From the NCBI GenBank assembly GCA_036417435.1, contig CM070919.1, positions 35,580,318 to 35,644,317 of the forward strand: DNA of 64,000 nt. Direction: 5' to 3'. The notes beneath the pieces are model-generated. The model had not been told where the DNA came from and did no database searches. It worked only from the letters and a program-made list of their open reading frames with translations. Shown one piece after another: positions 44,581-56,545 of this stretch. This stretch comes from Inia geoffrensis (Eukaryota > Chordata > Mammalia > Artiodactyla > Iniidae). The stretch's first letter is position 1; every line of letters starts with the position of its first letter. A program made the position numbers and the translations under genes.

Positions 44581-45594
44581 GAAAACAAACAATCCAATTA
44601 AAAAATGGGTGGAAGACCTAAATAGACATTTCACCAAAGAAGACACACAGATGGCCAAGAGGCACATGAAAAGATGCTCAACATCACTAATTATTAGAGA
44701 AATGCAAATCAAAACTACAATGAGGTATCACCTCACACCGGTCAGAATGGCCATTATCAAAAAATCTAGAAACAATAAATGCTGGAGAGGGTGTGGAGAA
44801 AAGGGAGCCCTCTTGCACCGTTGGTGGGAATGTAAATTGATACGGCCACTGTGGAGAACAGTATGGAGTTTCCTTAAAAAACTAAAAATAGAACTACCAT
44901 AGGACCCAGCAATCCCACTACTGGGCGTATACCCTGAGAAAACCATCATTCAAAAATAGTCATGTACCACAATATTCATTTTAGCTCTGTTTACAGTAGC
45001 CAGGACATGGAAGCAACCTAAGTGTCCATCAACAGATGAATGGATAAAGAAGATGTGGCACATATATACAATGGACTGTTAGCCATAAAAAGAAACAACA
45101 TTGATTTATTTGTAGTGAGGTGGATGGACCTAGAGTCTGTCATACAGAGTGAAGTACGTCAGAAAGAGAAAAACACTGTATGCTAACGCATATACATGGA
45201 ATCTAAAAATAATAATAATAATAATGGTACTGATGAACCTAGTGGCAGGGCAGGAATAAAGACGTAGATATAGAGAATGTTCTTGAGGACACGGAGAGGG
45301 GGAAGGGTAAGCTGGGAAGAAGTGAGAGAGTGGCAATGACACATATGCGCTACCAAACGTAAAATAGCTAGCTAGTGGGAAGCAACCGCATAGCACAGGG
45401 AGATCAGCTCAGTGCTTTGTGACCGCCTGGAGGGGTGGGATAGGGAGGGTGGGAGGGAGGGAGACGCAAGAGGGAAGAGATATGGGGATATATGTATATG
45501 TATAACTGATTCACTTTGTTCTAAAGCAGAAACTAACGCACCACTGTAAAGCAATTATACTCCAATAAAGATGTAAAAAAAAAAAAAGTGAATA
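44581..45594 (+). mobile_element. LINE-1 3' end, relatively young
   Basis: Sense L1 from 'aacaatccaattaaaaaatg' through 'ggtgtggagaaaagggagcc', 'gtcatacagagtgaagtacg' and 'cagctcagtgctttgtgacc' to 'actccaataaagatgtaaaa' and an A-run. An ORF2 C-terminal remnant stays open for 107 codons (44579-44902), which fits a younger copy, but the domain is incomplete. Same subfamily 3' end as the copy at 19.2-19.9 kb. Confidence 0.94.
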
Positions 45595-47311
45595 GCCCCC
45601 TTTTTGTCTTTTATGTATCGGATTGTACTTAAATATATGAGCAACTACATGCTGAAAATATATTAAATTTTTAAAAGCAATTAAAATTTTTTTGAAGTTA
45701 CTCCATAAAAATTGAATGTGATAGGCAAAATACACACCTCTCTAAAAATTAAAATTTTGAAACTAAAATTAAAGCAGAGATTCTCACTGGATCTGAAGAA
45801 GTAAAGACATAAGAGAGCAAAGGAGCTTTCAGTCTGTTGCAGCTGCTGTTTTGTATATTCCTTCAGTGATTGCTAAGGCCACCAGTACTGTTCTTCAGAC
45901 AAGTCTGTGAATTTGCTCTCTTTCATGGTCTCCAAAGCAGTTGGGAGAGTGACTCTCCAGAGACTTTGAAGGGATTTGATTTTTGATGCCTAAGTACTAT
46001 GGTGAAAGTTCAGGTATTGAAAGAGTGTATGAGAAAATCTCTATGGGAGATCAATTTCACAAGGACTTTGTAAAAGCATCAGACAAGAGTCTCACTTGAC
46101 AGAGAATATAGAAGTTCTATGCCAAAAATTTGTCAACACAGTCGATCTTGTGGACAAAAATATAGACTTGAACTTACAAAGTATGATGTCCTGTCAAAGG
46201 ACTGATCATTCCACAACTGAATTCAACAATAAATTCCAAGACGCTTGTAAAACCCACCACTGATGTGATTCCTGAACATGAATAAGCAGTTGGTCCACAG
46301 CTCTGCAAAGATATAAGTTTGGATCGTGACATGGGTAATAAATTAGTATATGAACGATTCAATACAGGATTACAAACTTTTAGCCAAGCACTTATGAAAA
46401 CTTTCTTTCATAAACCATTGTATAATCCAAGCAGACGGCTCTCTGTCAGTCTAAATGGATGCATTTAGGGTATAATAGGTAGGCTGGGAGGGCCCCTGTA
46501 GATCATTTGTGTGGCAGGGATACCTGTGTTGTGAGGATATAACATTTATCAATAGTCAGTGTTCTGCAAAGAACATGGAAACACCTGGCAGTTCTCCAAA
46601 TGCATAAGAGAGCAGATCTATACGGCAAACTGCAGTATGCTGTGGGTCAGGCAGAAGATATTTGGGTTAATCACATTTTACGGGTACCAGATACCTTGCC
46701 TACATGGACAGTTTTTAAGGAATTAAAATACGATGAAATCCAATTTATGAAAAAATAGTCTAACCATGGCTTAATAGTTGATAATTCAAAAGCCTTTGGG
46801 GAACCTACAAAGCCTTAGGGATATAATTATGAATCTTCATTATTATTTTACTGTAAATTATCATTTTACTTTTAATTTATTTATTATTGAACTGTAAATC
46901 TGTTGAAGTGCAGGCTACTAGAACTTTCTGGTAGATGGCACACTGAACCACACCACCTTTGTTTCCCTTTATTCATTGATATTTCAAAGGATGGAAGTGA
47001 AGGTTTTACTTTAATTTTTGATTAGCTTTTCAAATTAAAGAAGTAATCTACAATTCCTGTGAGTATAGATAAACAAAGTGCTTCCTAAGGAGTAACTGAA
47101 GTAATTTTTCACTAATGATGATGAAGGAAAAACATAAGGACTTAAAATGTGTTTCTTCTGATTCTTTCTGATAATCTACTAAATATTCAATGATTAAATC
47201 TTGAGAGCAGGAAAAGTGTTACTTTCTTAAATAGTTCAATAAAAAGTATATACACACACACACACACACACACAAAAGAGCATATAGTGGCTTGTATTTT
47301 TCTATGAGATT
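45595..47311. other. Unassigned 1.7-kb stretch
   Basis: No repeat recognised. The segment at about 45770-46780 has codon-like short open blocks broken by many stops on the + strand and could be an old processed pseudogene, but I recognise no protein. It includes the (AC)n at 47252-47274. Confidence 0.4.
47252..47274. repeat. (AC)n microsatellite
   Basis: About 11 AC units. Confidence 0.9.
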
Positions 47312-47582
47312 TTACACAGGTGACAAGATGGAGTAGTGATTAAAAGTATCTCTAGACTCAGAAAAACCTAGATTCAAATCCCAGCTCTACCAATTACTAT
47401 TTTTGTGACTCTGGGCGATCTAATTAAAGCTCTTCCAGTCTCTGTTTTTTCACTCAAAAAATTACGATAATAAGCGTCCATTATTGCGAAGGTGAAATGA
47501 GGTAGGACCATGTAAAACATTTAGAGCAGTGCCTGGCAATACACATATACTAAGTGTTTGATAAATGTTAGGTATTATTAGT
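47312..47582 (+). mobile_element. MIR SINE, near full length
   Basis: Sense MIR: 'gtagtgattaaaagtatc', 'ttcaaatcccagctctacc', 'tgtgactctgggcgatct', 'gcagtgcctggcaatacac', 'tgtttgataaatgttag'. It spans almost the whole consensus order. Confidence 0.92.
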
Positions 47583-47624
47583 ATATTTAACATTTGACTA
47601 TCATGGAATTGATTCTTAAACAGC

Positions 47625-48000
47625 AGCTTCATGCCTGGTCCATTCAGTTTCCTGCTTCGGTGCATTTGCACCTGCTGTTCCCCCACCTGGGAGCCCCATT
47701 CTCAATAATCTTCCAGCCAACCTTCTACCGCATCTTCAAGATGTAGCGTTGTCAACGCTCGGTTAAGCTATCTCTCTGACTCTTGTTAGACCTGGTGAAT
47801 GACATTCATGACAGTACAGTGTTCTTCACTGTCTCCTCTGTGCCTATATCCTCCCTTATATAATCCTCTATTATTTTTAAAGTAACTTTGTATATGAAAT
47901 ATTTATTTACATACCCGTCTCTCCCACTGGACCACGAGCTTGTGGACAGGGAGCCCATGTCACATACAGAAGGTGTTTAATAACCACAGGCTGCCTTCCT
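47625..48000 (+). mobile_element. L2 LINE 3' region
   Basis: Sense L2: 'gcatttgcacctgctgttcc', 'ccacctgggagccccattc', 'ctcccactggaccacgagc', 'aaggtgtttaataa'. Diverged. Confidence 0.75.
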
Positions 48001-48179
48001 GCTGAAAGAAGGAATGGACAGATATTATGTCCTCTAGTTTAATGAACTTGAAGATTTTGAATCTTAAAAGCATGAATATATTTTTTAAATGTTGTAAACC
48101 TCATTTTGAAAGATAATGGTATATTTTCTACTTCTGTTTGAACCGGGATTGGCTTTGTTTTATTTCGTTTTTGGTTTTA

Positions 48180-49420
48180 AAGCTATGTATACACATGGAG
48201 GCAATTCAAACGCTGTGGAAGGGTGTACAGTGAGAGCAGCCAGCTTCGTCATCCATGTGCCAGCCTCCAATCCGCCTTCCCAGAGATGCTCTCCATGCTC
48301 CAGTTCATATGTGAGTGTGTGTCTGCCACACACGCCTTTTCATACAGATGGAAACTAGGGAACATACTATGTTTGACCTTTTTATTGCTGTTTGATGACA
48401 GAGGTTGGAACTTTTACATAGGAGCAGCACAGTAGAGTCACCTCAGTTTGGTAACAGCCGCATAATATTCTATTGCATGAAGGTCCATTTCACGGAGGGT
48501 GGGTCCCCTGATACGGGAGCCCCTGGGGAAGACAGTGCCTTTTCACCCTGGCTGCTCTGCTCGGTGGCATCCACACAGGTGTCAGGATAAGCGGGGCATG
48601 GTTTGAAGGCTCAGGATGAAATAACAAGGGAGGGAGGAGTAAGACTGTGACTTACTATAACTTAATAATGTTATTCCTTCATGTAAAAAAATGTTTAATA
48701 TGTATTTCATGCAGTTTGTAAGTGTACAGTTCAAAGGGGATTTGGGCTGCATCCTGGGTAAATCAAAAGGCTTTTGTGGGTGTGGTGTTCATATTGAAAT
48801 TGGGTGGCTGTAGCATTTATTTGGGTGAGCAGTGAGATTTTTCTTTTCTGATTATATAATTTGAACATATGAAAGTCAAAAGTAAAAGAGAAAATGTTAA
48901 GGATAGTTAATAATGTCAGCAACAGAGAAAATTAGTATTAAACTTTCATAATTTTTCTTAACAAGTTACTGCTTCACCTAGTAGAATGTCATAAACACTC
49001 TTTATGGCATTATATAGCTATATTATATATATATATATATATATACACATACACACGTATAGATAAATTTAACAGGAATTTTGTGTCCTAGAAATGTGCT
49101 GTAATTCCCTCAGGCATTTTGCACATAACCGACTTTAAAACCGACCACTGGACTTTTTATTTCTGATTTTTGCTGTCATTAGTAACACTGCTATGAATAT
49201 GTGTCTTTTGTTGCTCTCGGGTAAACTCTTTAAGATTAAAAGTGGACTTTCTGGTCCCAAGAGTGTGAACGACGTGGCCCAGCTTTTCACGCATGTTGTC
49301 AAGTAACCACCCAAGGAGACGACAGCAATTTACACTCTTACTACCAGTGCGACAGAAGAGTGCCCTGAATTTCTTCTAATTGTGGAGAGCTTGCTTTCGT
49401 CTTTTTACTTTGCCTACTTG
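48180..49420 (-). mobile_element. Ancient L1M-like repeat, patchy
   Basis: Fragments resemble an antisense old L1: 'ggcaattcaaacgctgtgg', 'ccgcataatattctattgc', 'agtaacactgctatgaatat' and 'agcaatttacactcttac', in the expected order but with large diverged gaps. A (TA)n/(CA)n tract lies at about 49019-49063. Boundaries are approximate. Confidence 0.55.
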
Positions 49421-50163
49421 ATATGGGGTTTTAACTTCTGTGATGTTGATCACGTTTTTTGCTGTTAAGAGTTTTATAGGGTGTTTACACAAACATTTGT
49501 CTATCATACATTTAAAATATTGTTGCCAGTTTCACGTTACTAAACTAGTTCTTTGTTTTGATGTATAGAATTTAAAAATTTCTTTGTAGACAAATAGAGA
49601 GACCTTGCCTCTTTCGATTTTTCACTTTGTTTTTGTGTTTAAAAGGTCTTCTTACCCATAAAGTTTTTAGCTTTGAAGTTACATATACATATAGTCAGAT
49701 AAATACTAATTTTAATTTCATTTTTCACATTTATCTTTTGTGAAGCCACTCTATCAGCAAGGGAGTAGGATACAATAAGCACCTGAAATATCGTTGCTCG
49801 AAAGCGAGAGAGACTAATTCTTTCTCACATAATGTTCCAGATGCAGACCAGTGGTCCAGCACAGGGAAGCAGTTTGGTGTTTGCAGTCTTCTAGGGACCC
49901 CTGTCCATCAAGTTGCGTCTCCATTTCAACATTTTCTCCCTAACCCACAGAATCACAGCTGGGTCACCAGAAAAACAGTCACTTTTCCAATCTGTGCAAA
50001 GGAGACGGGGAGAGAAGAGAACAAGTATCTTCCTCCTCTTCCTCCTCTTCCTCTTCTCTTGCTCCTTTTTAAAGAAAGCCATCCAGGAGTTTCACACAGT
50101 ATTTTACTCGTGCCAATATATCTGGGACTTCTTTGCACGGCCACGGCTGCAATGGAAACTGGG
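49421..50163. other. Unassigned stretch with TCC-rich tract
   Basis: Possibly a continuation of the old L1 to about 49730. A pyrimidine-rich 'ttcctcctcttcc' tract spans about 50028-50063. No gene. Confidence 0.45.
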
Positions 50164-50631
50164 TGTCTTCGTTTGCTAGGGCTGCCAGGACAAAGTACCA
50201 CAAACTGGGTGACTTAGACGACAGCAATGCGTTGTCTCACAGTTTTGGAGTCTTGGAGTCTGAGATCACGGTGTTGGCAGAGATGGTTTTTGCGTCTGAG
50301 GCTTGAGGAAGGACCTGTTCCCAGGCTCTCCTCTAACTTCTGGTGGTTTGCCGGCAGTCATCGTTGGCTTTCCTGTTCCTTGGCTTGTAGGAGTGTCAAC
50401 CTGACCTCGACCTCCATCACCACCTGGTGTTCTCCCCGTGTGCATGTCTCTGTGCCCAGACTTCCCCTTTGTATAAGGACACCGGTCATAGGGCATTAGG
50501 ACCTACCCTAATCACTCCATTTTAGCTAAGTGTATCTTTAGTGATCCTATTTCCAAATAAGGTCACATTCCAAGGCACTGAGGTTAGGACTTCACATATA
50601 AATTTGGGGGTTCATAATTCGACCAATGACA
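50164..50631 (+). mobile_element. MaLR LTR, MLT1 type
   Basis: Solo LTR of the ERVL-MaLR class: 'tttgctagggctgccagg', 'aaagtaccacaaactgggtg', 'cttttgtataaggacaccgg'-like segment ('tgtataaggacaccggtcat'), 'ccaaataaggtcacattcc', ending 'aattcgaccaatgaca'. No internal retroviral sequence adjoins it. Ancient placental-mammal insertion. Confidence 0.92.
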
Positions 50632-50920
50632 CTTGGAAATATGGTCTTTACCTTGGCAAAGGGAAAGTTAGGGGAATGTAGAACTGGGAGTCAACTGTTG
50701 GTCTCACCATCTTGAATTTATTTTAGCCTAGCGTTTGAGAGAGACTATAAATGCATTTTTATTCAACGCTTAAACCAATTTCCCAGTATCGTTGAATAAC
50801 CCCCAGTTTTCTCACTGTTTCAAATGCCATATTTGTTATATTCAAAACAAGACCCAAGCTCTTAAACGCCATGTGATATATTTCATGTCTAGTATGCTCA
50901 ACTATAAAATGAGACCAACA
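50632..50920. other. Unassigned short stretch
   Basis: Ends with a region at about 50850-50920 that resembles 51498-51572. Otherwise nothing recognised. Confidence 0.45.
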
Positions 50921-51153
50921 GTACAGCATGGTGATTATAGCTAACAATACTGTAGTGTATATTTGAAAGTCACTAAGGCAGTAGATCTAGAAAGTTTTCA
51001 TCATTGGCAAAAAAAAATTGAGGCGATGAATGTTTTAACTAACGCTATTCTGGTAATCACTTTGCAATACATACCTATATCAAATCATTATGTTGTATAC
51101 CTAACACTAACACAATGTTATATATCAGCTATGTCTCAGTAACACCGGGAAAA
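50921..51153 (+). mobile_element. L1MB-type LINE-1 3' end
   Basis: Sense old L1 3' UTR: 'catggtgattatagctaac', 'ggcagtagatctagaaag', 'atcaaatcattatgttgtat', 'atcagctatgtctcagtaa' and a short A-run. A 15-bp target duplication 'aaaatgagaccaaca' lies at 50906-50920 and 51154-51168. Confidence 0.92.
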
Positions 51154-51359
51154 AAAATGAGACCAACAATATCCATTTACTTCCTGTAGTTTCTATTCTA
51201 TCCCATTGATATTTTCTATAGGCATTAGAACCACGTAATTTCTGTATACTGCATTATAACTTTAAAATATAGATAAAATATTGTAAATAGTTCAGGATAG
51301 ATTGAGGCATTCATTATAATATTAGTAACACATATTCAGGAGTTACTAAAGTCACTGCT

Positions 51360-51540
51360 AACTTACAAAGTGGGCATTATTTTCTCCCTGTTTATAGGAT
51401 GAGGATATAACGAGGCATAGAAAGAGGTTGAGGGACTTGCCTAAAGTCACAGAGCTGTCGAACACGGAGCAGATTGAAATGCAGGTACATGCAATTTCAG
51501 GACCCGAGATTTTAAATGCCATGGGATATACACATGTCTA
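51360..51540 (-). mobile_element. MIR SINE fragment
   Basis: Antisense MIR: 'tttataggatgaggatataa', 'gagggacttgcctaaagtc', 'acagagctgtcgaacac'. Diverged. Confidence 0.8.
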
Positions 51541-51599
51541 GTGGACTCAAGTATCAAAAGAGACTGACACTGTATTTACAACTTTTTCATTAAATAAAG

Positions 51600-51705
51600 T
51601 GTATATATACATAATTATATATTATAATTTTTATTATATAATAATTATATATTATAATCATATTATATAATTATATGTATAATATATATTATATATGTAA
51701 TTTAT
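51600..51705. repeat. AT-rich palindrome-prone tract
   Basis: Almost pure A/T with overlapping 'taattatatattataa' palindromes. Probably a degenerate (TA)n array. Confidence 0.88.
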
Positions 51706-52493
51706 CACCCAGTATCTTGCATGAATAGGAGTCTTAATGAAAATGCCATCCTTCCTCATTCCGTCCTTCTCAGTGGTCAGGTTGATTCTCTGGTATGAAG
51801 GTGTAGAATGTTAATGAAAGAGTTCATCGGCAACCCCAGTCAATCACCATCTCTGACCTCCCATAATTTGCAAAATATTTTTGTATCCTTAATGAAGGCA
51901 TCATTTACATAAGCCAGAGTTTCCTGCTGTGTGAGCCACCAGCACTAGGCAAGTTCACCTTTGAAGTATTAATGAATCTCCACTTTTTCCTCTGTGTACC
52001 TCAGTGGGCAACTTTGTGGCTTTTTGATCAAACTATTCTGTCATTGAAGGAGCCATCAGTAGAATTCATCATTATACATCTCATCTAGTACTATATCCTT
52101 TTATTCAAGGACCTCCAAATCCTCAGATATTACCACGACTGTATATATGAAATGAATGTTTCAACTTGCTTATTTAGTTGTGAATCTGTCACTTTATAAC
52201 AAGAGAATTAACAGCCTGTTTGTACTATTCACACGATAGCATTTTTTCTACAGAGCAATTTTTGTTATTTATCAAATGATCGCCTAAGTTACATACAGCT
52301 CTTTCTCCTGTAACTGTGTGATCTTCGCTGGAGGACAAACTGCAGGATAGGAGATTGTAGGTAACTGGGATTCACTTTTTTCTCCATTAGTCTGGGGCAC
52401 TATGAATAATTTCAATCTACTATTATCCATCAAAGTTACATGCACATATTTAAACTTAGGCATCAGAAAAGAGGCATATAGTTAGACAATAAA
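51706..52493. other. Unassigned non-coding stretch
   Basis: No gene or repeat recognised. Confidence 0.5.
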
Positions 52494-52765
52494 TTTTACT
52501 GAATGGTTACTATATGCCAGGTATTATGCCGAGCCTTAGCAGTACAACAACAAACAAGGCAGTGCTAGCCAACAATAAGCAAACCTTAGACTGTGGGAAA
52601 CAGGTATATAAAGCAATAAGCACAAGACAGTAAATGTAATGATAGAAGTGTATACGGGATATCACAGGGACACAAAAGCACATAGCAGAGTCATAGGGTG
52701 GAGGGAGGTTATCAGGGTGACTTCCTATAGAAAGAAATGGCAGAACTAAATCTTCAAGAATGTGC
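52494..52765 (-). mobile_element. L2 LINE 3' fragment
   Basis: Antisense L2: 'tactatatgccaggtattat', 'gccttagcagtacaacaac', 'gcaataagcacaagacag', 'ggtgacttcctatagaaag'. Confidence 0.78.
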
Positions 52766-52927
52766 TTGCGTTGCATACACTTTATATTTTATTTTAAATA
52801 TTATCATTTTTATATTTTATGGTTAAATATTATCATATTTGTTAGTCTATTTCTGCATTATCTAGGACAGTTTGACACTGGAGAGTTATACTGAGAAGTA
52901 GATTGCAGTTAGTGGATTTATTTTCTT

Positions 52928-53450
52928 TTTTTACATTTTAAAATATTTTTCAGTTTTTTTAAAGTTTTTAGTTTATATTGGAGTACAGCTAATTAACAAC
53001 ATTGTGATCGTTTCAGGTGCACAGCAAAGCGACTCAGCCATACATATACATGTATCCATTGTCCCCCAAACTCCCCTCCCGTCCAGGCTGCCCCATAACA
53101 TTGAGCAGAGTTCCCTGTGCTGTACAGTATGTCCTTGCTGGTTTTCCCTTTTGAATATAGCCGTGTGGACGTGCCAATCCCAGACTCCCCGTCCCTTCCC
53201 TCCGCCCTTCCCCCCGGTAACCATAAGTTTGTTCTCTAAGTCTGTGAGTCTGTTTCCGTTTTGTAAATAAGTTCCTCTGTATCATTTCTTTTTAGATTCC
53301 ACATACAAGCGATATCATACGATACTTCTCTTCCTCTGTCTGACTGACTTCACTTAGTGTGACAACCTCTACGTCCATCCATGTTGCTGCAAATGGCATT
53401 ATGTTATTCTTTTTAATGGCTGAATAAGATTCCATTGCATATATGTACCA
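52928..53450 (-). mobile_element. LINE-1 3' end, partner in an L1/7SL chimera
   Basis: Antisense L1 3' end: 'tatattggagtacagctaat', 'ttcaggtgcacagcaaagcg', 'ggtaaccataagtttgttc', 'ggctgaataagattccattg', stopping at 'catatatgtacca'. Its low-coordinate side follows the 16-mer 'gtggatttattttctt' (52912-52927). The matching copy of that 16-mer is not at the L1 end but beyond the adjoining 7SL piece (53636-53651). Confidence 0.94.
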
Positions 53451-53635
53451 TGCTCGCCTGTAGTCCCAGCTACTCGGGAGGCCGAGGCAGGAGGATTGCG
53501 TGGGCCCAGGAGATCTGGGCTGTCGTGTGCTACGCTGACCGGGTGTCCACACTAAGATCGGCATTGACATGGTACCTCCCAGGAGCAGGAAAGCACCAGG
53601 TTGCCTAAGGAGGGGTGAGGCAGTGCAGGACGGAG
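53451..53635 (+). pseudogene. 7SL (SRP) RNA pseudogene fragment fused to L1
   Basis: Matches signal-recognition-particle RNA from about nt 17 to about nt 205: 'cctgtagtcccagctactcg', 'gaggcaggaggattgcgtg', 'gatctgggctgtcgtgtgc', 'accgggtgtccacactaag' and the S-domain sequence 'caccaggttgcctaaggag'. The S-domain part shows it derives from 7SL itself rather than an Alu-like SINE. The extreme 5' end, the 3' half and any poly(A) are missing, so it cannot act as SRP RNA. It is oriented opposite to the attached L1. The last about 20 nt before the target duplication match less well. Confidence 0.92.
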
Positions 53636-53651
53636 GTGGATTTATTTTCTT

Positions 53652-56379
53652 ACACAGAGAGTCCATGATTTGAACTTGTACTGAAAAGGGGAACATCATA
53701 CAGTTTTTAAGAAAGAATTATTGAAACCACTAAAACTCCTTAGAAATAGCAAGATGGTCAAATACGACATCTCTTTGTGTATCGACAACAACAATTTGGT
53801 GACTATCCATGGACAAAAGGGCCTCTGCGGGAGCTGTGAGGTCCAGTACCATACTCCAAGGGCCCTGGGAGGGGCCTCACCTGTGCCTGTGCAGGACAAT
53901 AGATGTACAGACCTCAGCCCCAGTTGCGGCCTCCCAAGTAGCCTGTGAACCGGCTCTGGCCCCTCTTGGCCATGGTCCAGGCGTCTCTGCAGACACTGAT
54001 AGACAAGCGCTGTGAGATGACAGAGCCGTTGTCCAGCAGTGCAACAGAGAAGTTCCAACACACTATTAGGGTCAAAAGAAATCCAAATTTGGACTCATTG
54101 GAGGGGGTAAGAGGAACACTTTGACTCCCCTGACATCTTCCCTCCCCCAAGGCAGCCCAGCTCACTGCCGAGAGAGCCCTTCTCGGCCCAGGATCTCTCC
54201 TGTGTGGGAAAGTGAGAGCGTGAGAGAGTAAGTCGGCTTCCCCAGCCATGTAGGACAGTGTGAGGGAGGCCCGTTTCTCTCTCACCCCACCCAGAACTCC
54301 GAGTCGTGAACTGCGTGACTGTCAGCAAAGGAAAATGGATCCTACCCGCTAAATCCCGGGCTTCATCGGGAGGCCAGCCCAGGAGGCACTGGGACACCTT
54401 GTCCACGGACCCCCCGACCGGCACCCCCGGCACCCCCGGTGACCCGAATGGCTCACCCCCACACACTCCCACCCTGATGGCAGTGAGAGCAAGCTTTGGT
54501 GGAGGGTTAGCAAGCACGTGGCACTCAGCTCACAATACATGAGTGTATGCACTCATCACGCACTACGGTCAAGCTGGGAAACCAAGCCTGGAGAAGTTCC
54601 AGAATCCTCTAGTTAACAAGGGGCACACAGTAGGAGATCACAAAATGCTGGCTGAATCAGTTCATTTAAAATGAGGCAAAGAGCAATTGCAAACACACTG
54701 TTTTAAACTGAAGAGACAGGGATGGAAATGATATGTTCCTATTGGCGGAACAACGTTGCCAAAGTTTTCTACAGAATGGTAGTTTACTCAAAGACGTTTA
54801 TTGATGCTTTGGCAAATAAAAAATAGGTTGTATTGAAATGATATGGGAAAACGTTAGCTGAGAGAAAAGGGGAACGGTTCTCGTTTTGCAAGATCTTTTA
54901 GAACTTGAACGTATTACGCAGTGTTTCCCCGAAATTATTTATTAGGGAAATCGTTGCTTTCTCTGGAATATCTAGGAATATGTCACAGAATTAGTGGCTC
55001 ACAAAACGCTGTTTGGAAAATACCGACAGGAGGCATGCAGGAGAACTTTCGGGAAGGTGAAGTACACGTTTGCCAATGAACTCAATGTACTCTAAAAACA
55101 TGTCTAAAAAAATACTCTTTTTTCCTATTACTAAGTGGAATCTCTATCCTGGACTTCTATTCCACTTGAAGGAAGAGACTTTTATTTAGTCAATGCCAGG
55201 TAAACTCAATTTCAGGTTATAATACCATCAGTTTGAGATGTCCCTTTTCCCCAGCCTCCCCAGATTGGCATCAAAGAGCCGGTGAGCTTACGTCATAGCT
55301 CAGCATTGGGGCCGGACATGGGGTTCTCGTCTGGAAACTGTCCACACAGCTACCAGGTGTGGTTTACACAGGCCCGTCTGGTTCTCAGTTGCTGTTATTC
55401 GTCTCTGAAAGGTCTGTCTTTACATCAGGCTGCCCAGTCGCGTGTCCACCCCACAGCCATTACAGCACCACCTCCTCTCGGCTGAGAGACCCCTCGTGTC
55501 GGCTCTCTTCTAGCTAATCTCAGGGCCTTTCTCAAAACCAAGGAAAAATCAGGCTGCTCCACGCATACTTATTCTAGGTCCATGGGAAATTTGGTGAGGC
55601 TGCCTGAGACCATCTCTGGCTCTAAAATTGTTCCCGTGTCAACCAATACAAGACACTGCCCGTGAAGATGCTGTCTTTTAAGGGTCTCAATGGAAAGTCT
55701 TTTTTGTAGCATCCCCAGACAGACTCTTAAAGGAAATCTGGGTCTGGGGAGCAGAGAGTTGGGATGTGCGGGATTACTGCAAAAGATCCCACTTCAGACA
55801 CCATACTTGATCAGTAAGAGGGGCTTCGTATCCAGTGATTTTCAGCTAAGGCACTGTCAGACCCTGTGGGCAGGGTGGAGTGTGTACCTAAAAGGGCAGC
55901 TTTATTTTATCACCTTTAAAAATCAGTGGTCAAACTCAGTTTACTAAAAGCTTTGTGCCCTTAGTACATTCTAAAGATTCATTTTACAGTTTATAAAACA
56001 ACTTTTCAGAAATATACTGACATGTGTTCTGTTAGGTGTCTCGTGCAAGTGTAGGAACTTTGGGAACTTTGATACTTGTAGCAAAAAGGAGGAGCTGATT
56101 AACACCAATAGAAGTTATTTAATCACCACGTGAGGCAGACACCATGGAATGGATAACCTTGTGAACAAGCCATACGCATTTTCCTAAACAATGCAAGCGA
56201 TTTGAAACAGAAATTTCTGGTCTAATGCAAAACAAATAATAAGACAATGAGACATCCTACATTTTTCTAACTATACCTCTTCAGTTAAGATCGAGAATAG
56301 CAGCAAAATCGTAATACATGGATTTTTGTGAGCTAGAAGTTGATGGTAACCCATAGAATAAAAGGAAATTAACATGTTT
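53652..56379. other. 2.7-kb stretch without recognised gene or repeat
   Basis: The segment at about 53800-54500 is GC-richer with several overlapping open frames on both strands (up to 140 residues, antisense 54095-54517). None shows a domain I know, and mutually overlapping frames point to composition rather than coding. It includes a short 'ggcacccccggcacccccgg' tandem near 54420. Confidence 0.45.
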
Positions 56380-56545
56380 GGGGTTCTGTTATATACCAGG
56401 CATTTCCATATATAATACTGAATTTAGGTGGGTACTATTATAACTTATTTTATAGATAAGGAGGCTGAGGAACAGAAAGGCAAAACAGCTCGTCCAGGGT
56501 CATGAAATTCTACCGTGGTTGAGTTTACATCTACATCTGTCTGTC
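56380..56545 (-). mobile_element. MIR SINE fragment
   Basis: Antisense MIR: 'ttatataccaggcatttcc', 'ggtgggtactattataac', 'ttatagataaggaggctgag', 'cgtccagggtcatg'. Confidence 0.82.

Noticed and set aside
50164..50631. Provirus
   Set aside because: Only a solo MaLR-type LTR is present, with no adjoining internal region or second LTR.
53451..53635. Alu element or primate contamination
   Set aside because: The sequence continues into the 7SL S domain ('caccaggttgcctaagg'), which Alu lacks, and it shares a target duplication with a cetartiodactyl-type L1.
54095..54517. 140-residue antisense frame in GC-rich DNA
   Set aside because: Overlaps other frames on both strands, has no domain or splice context, and its length fits GC-rich composition.
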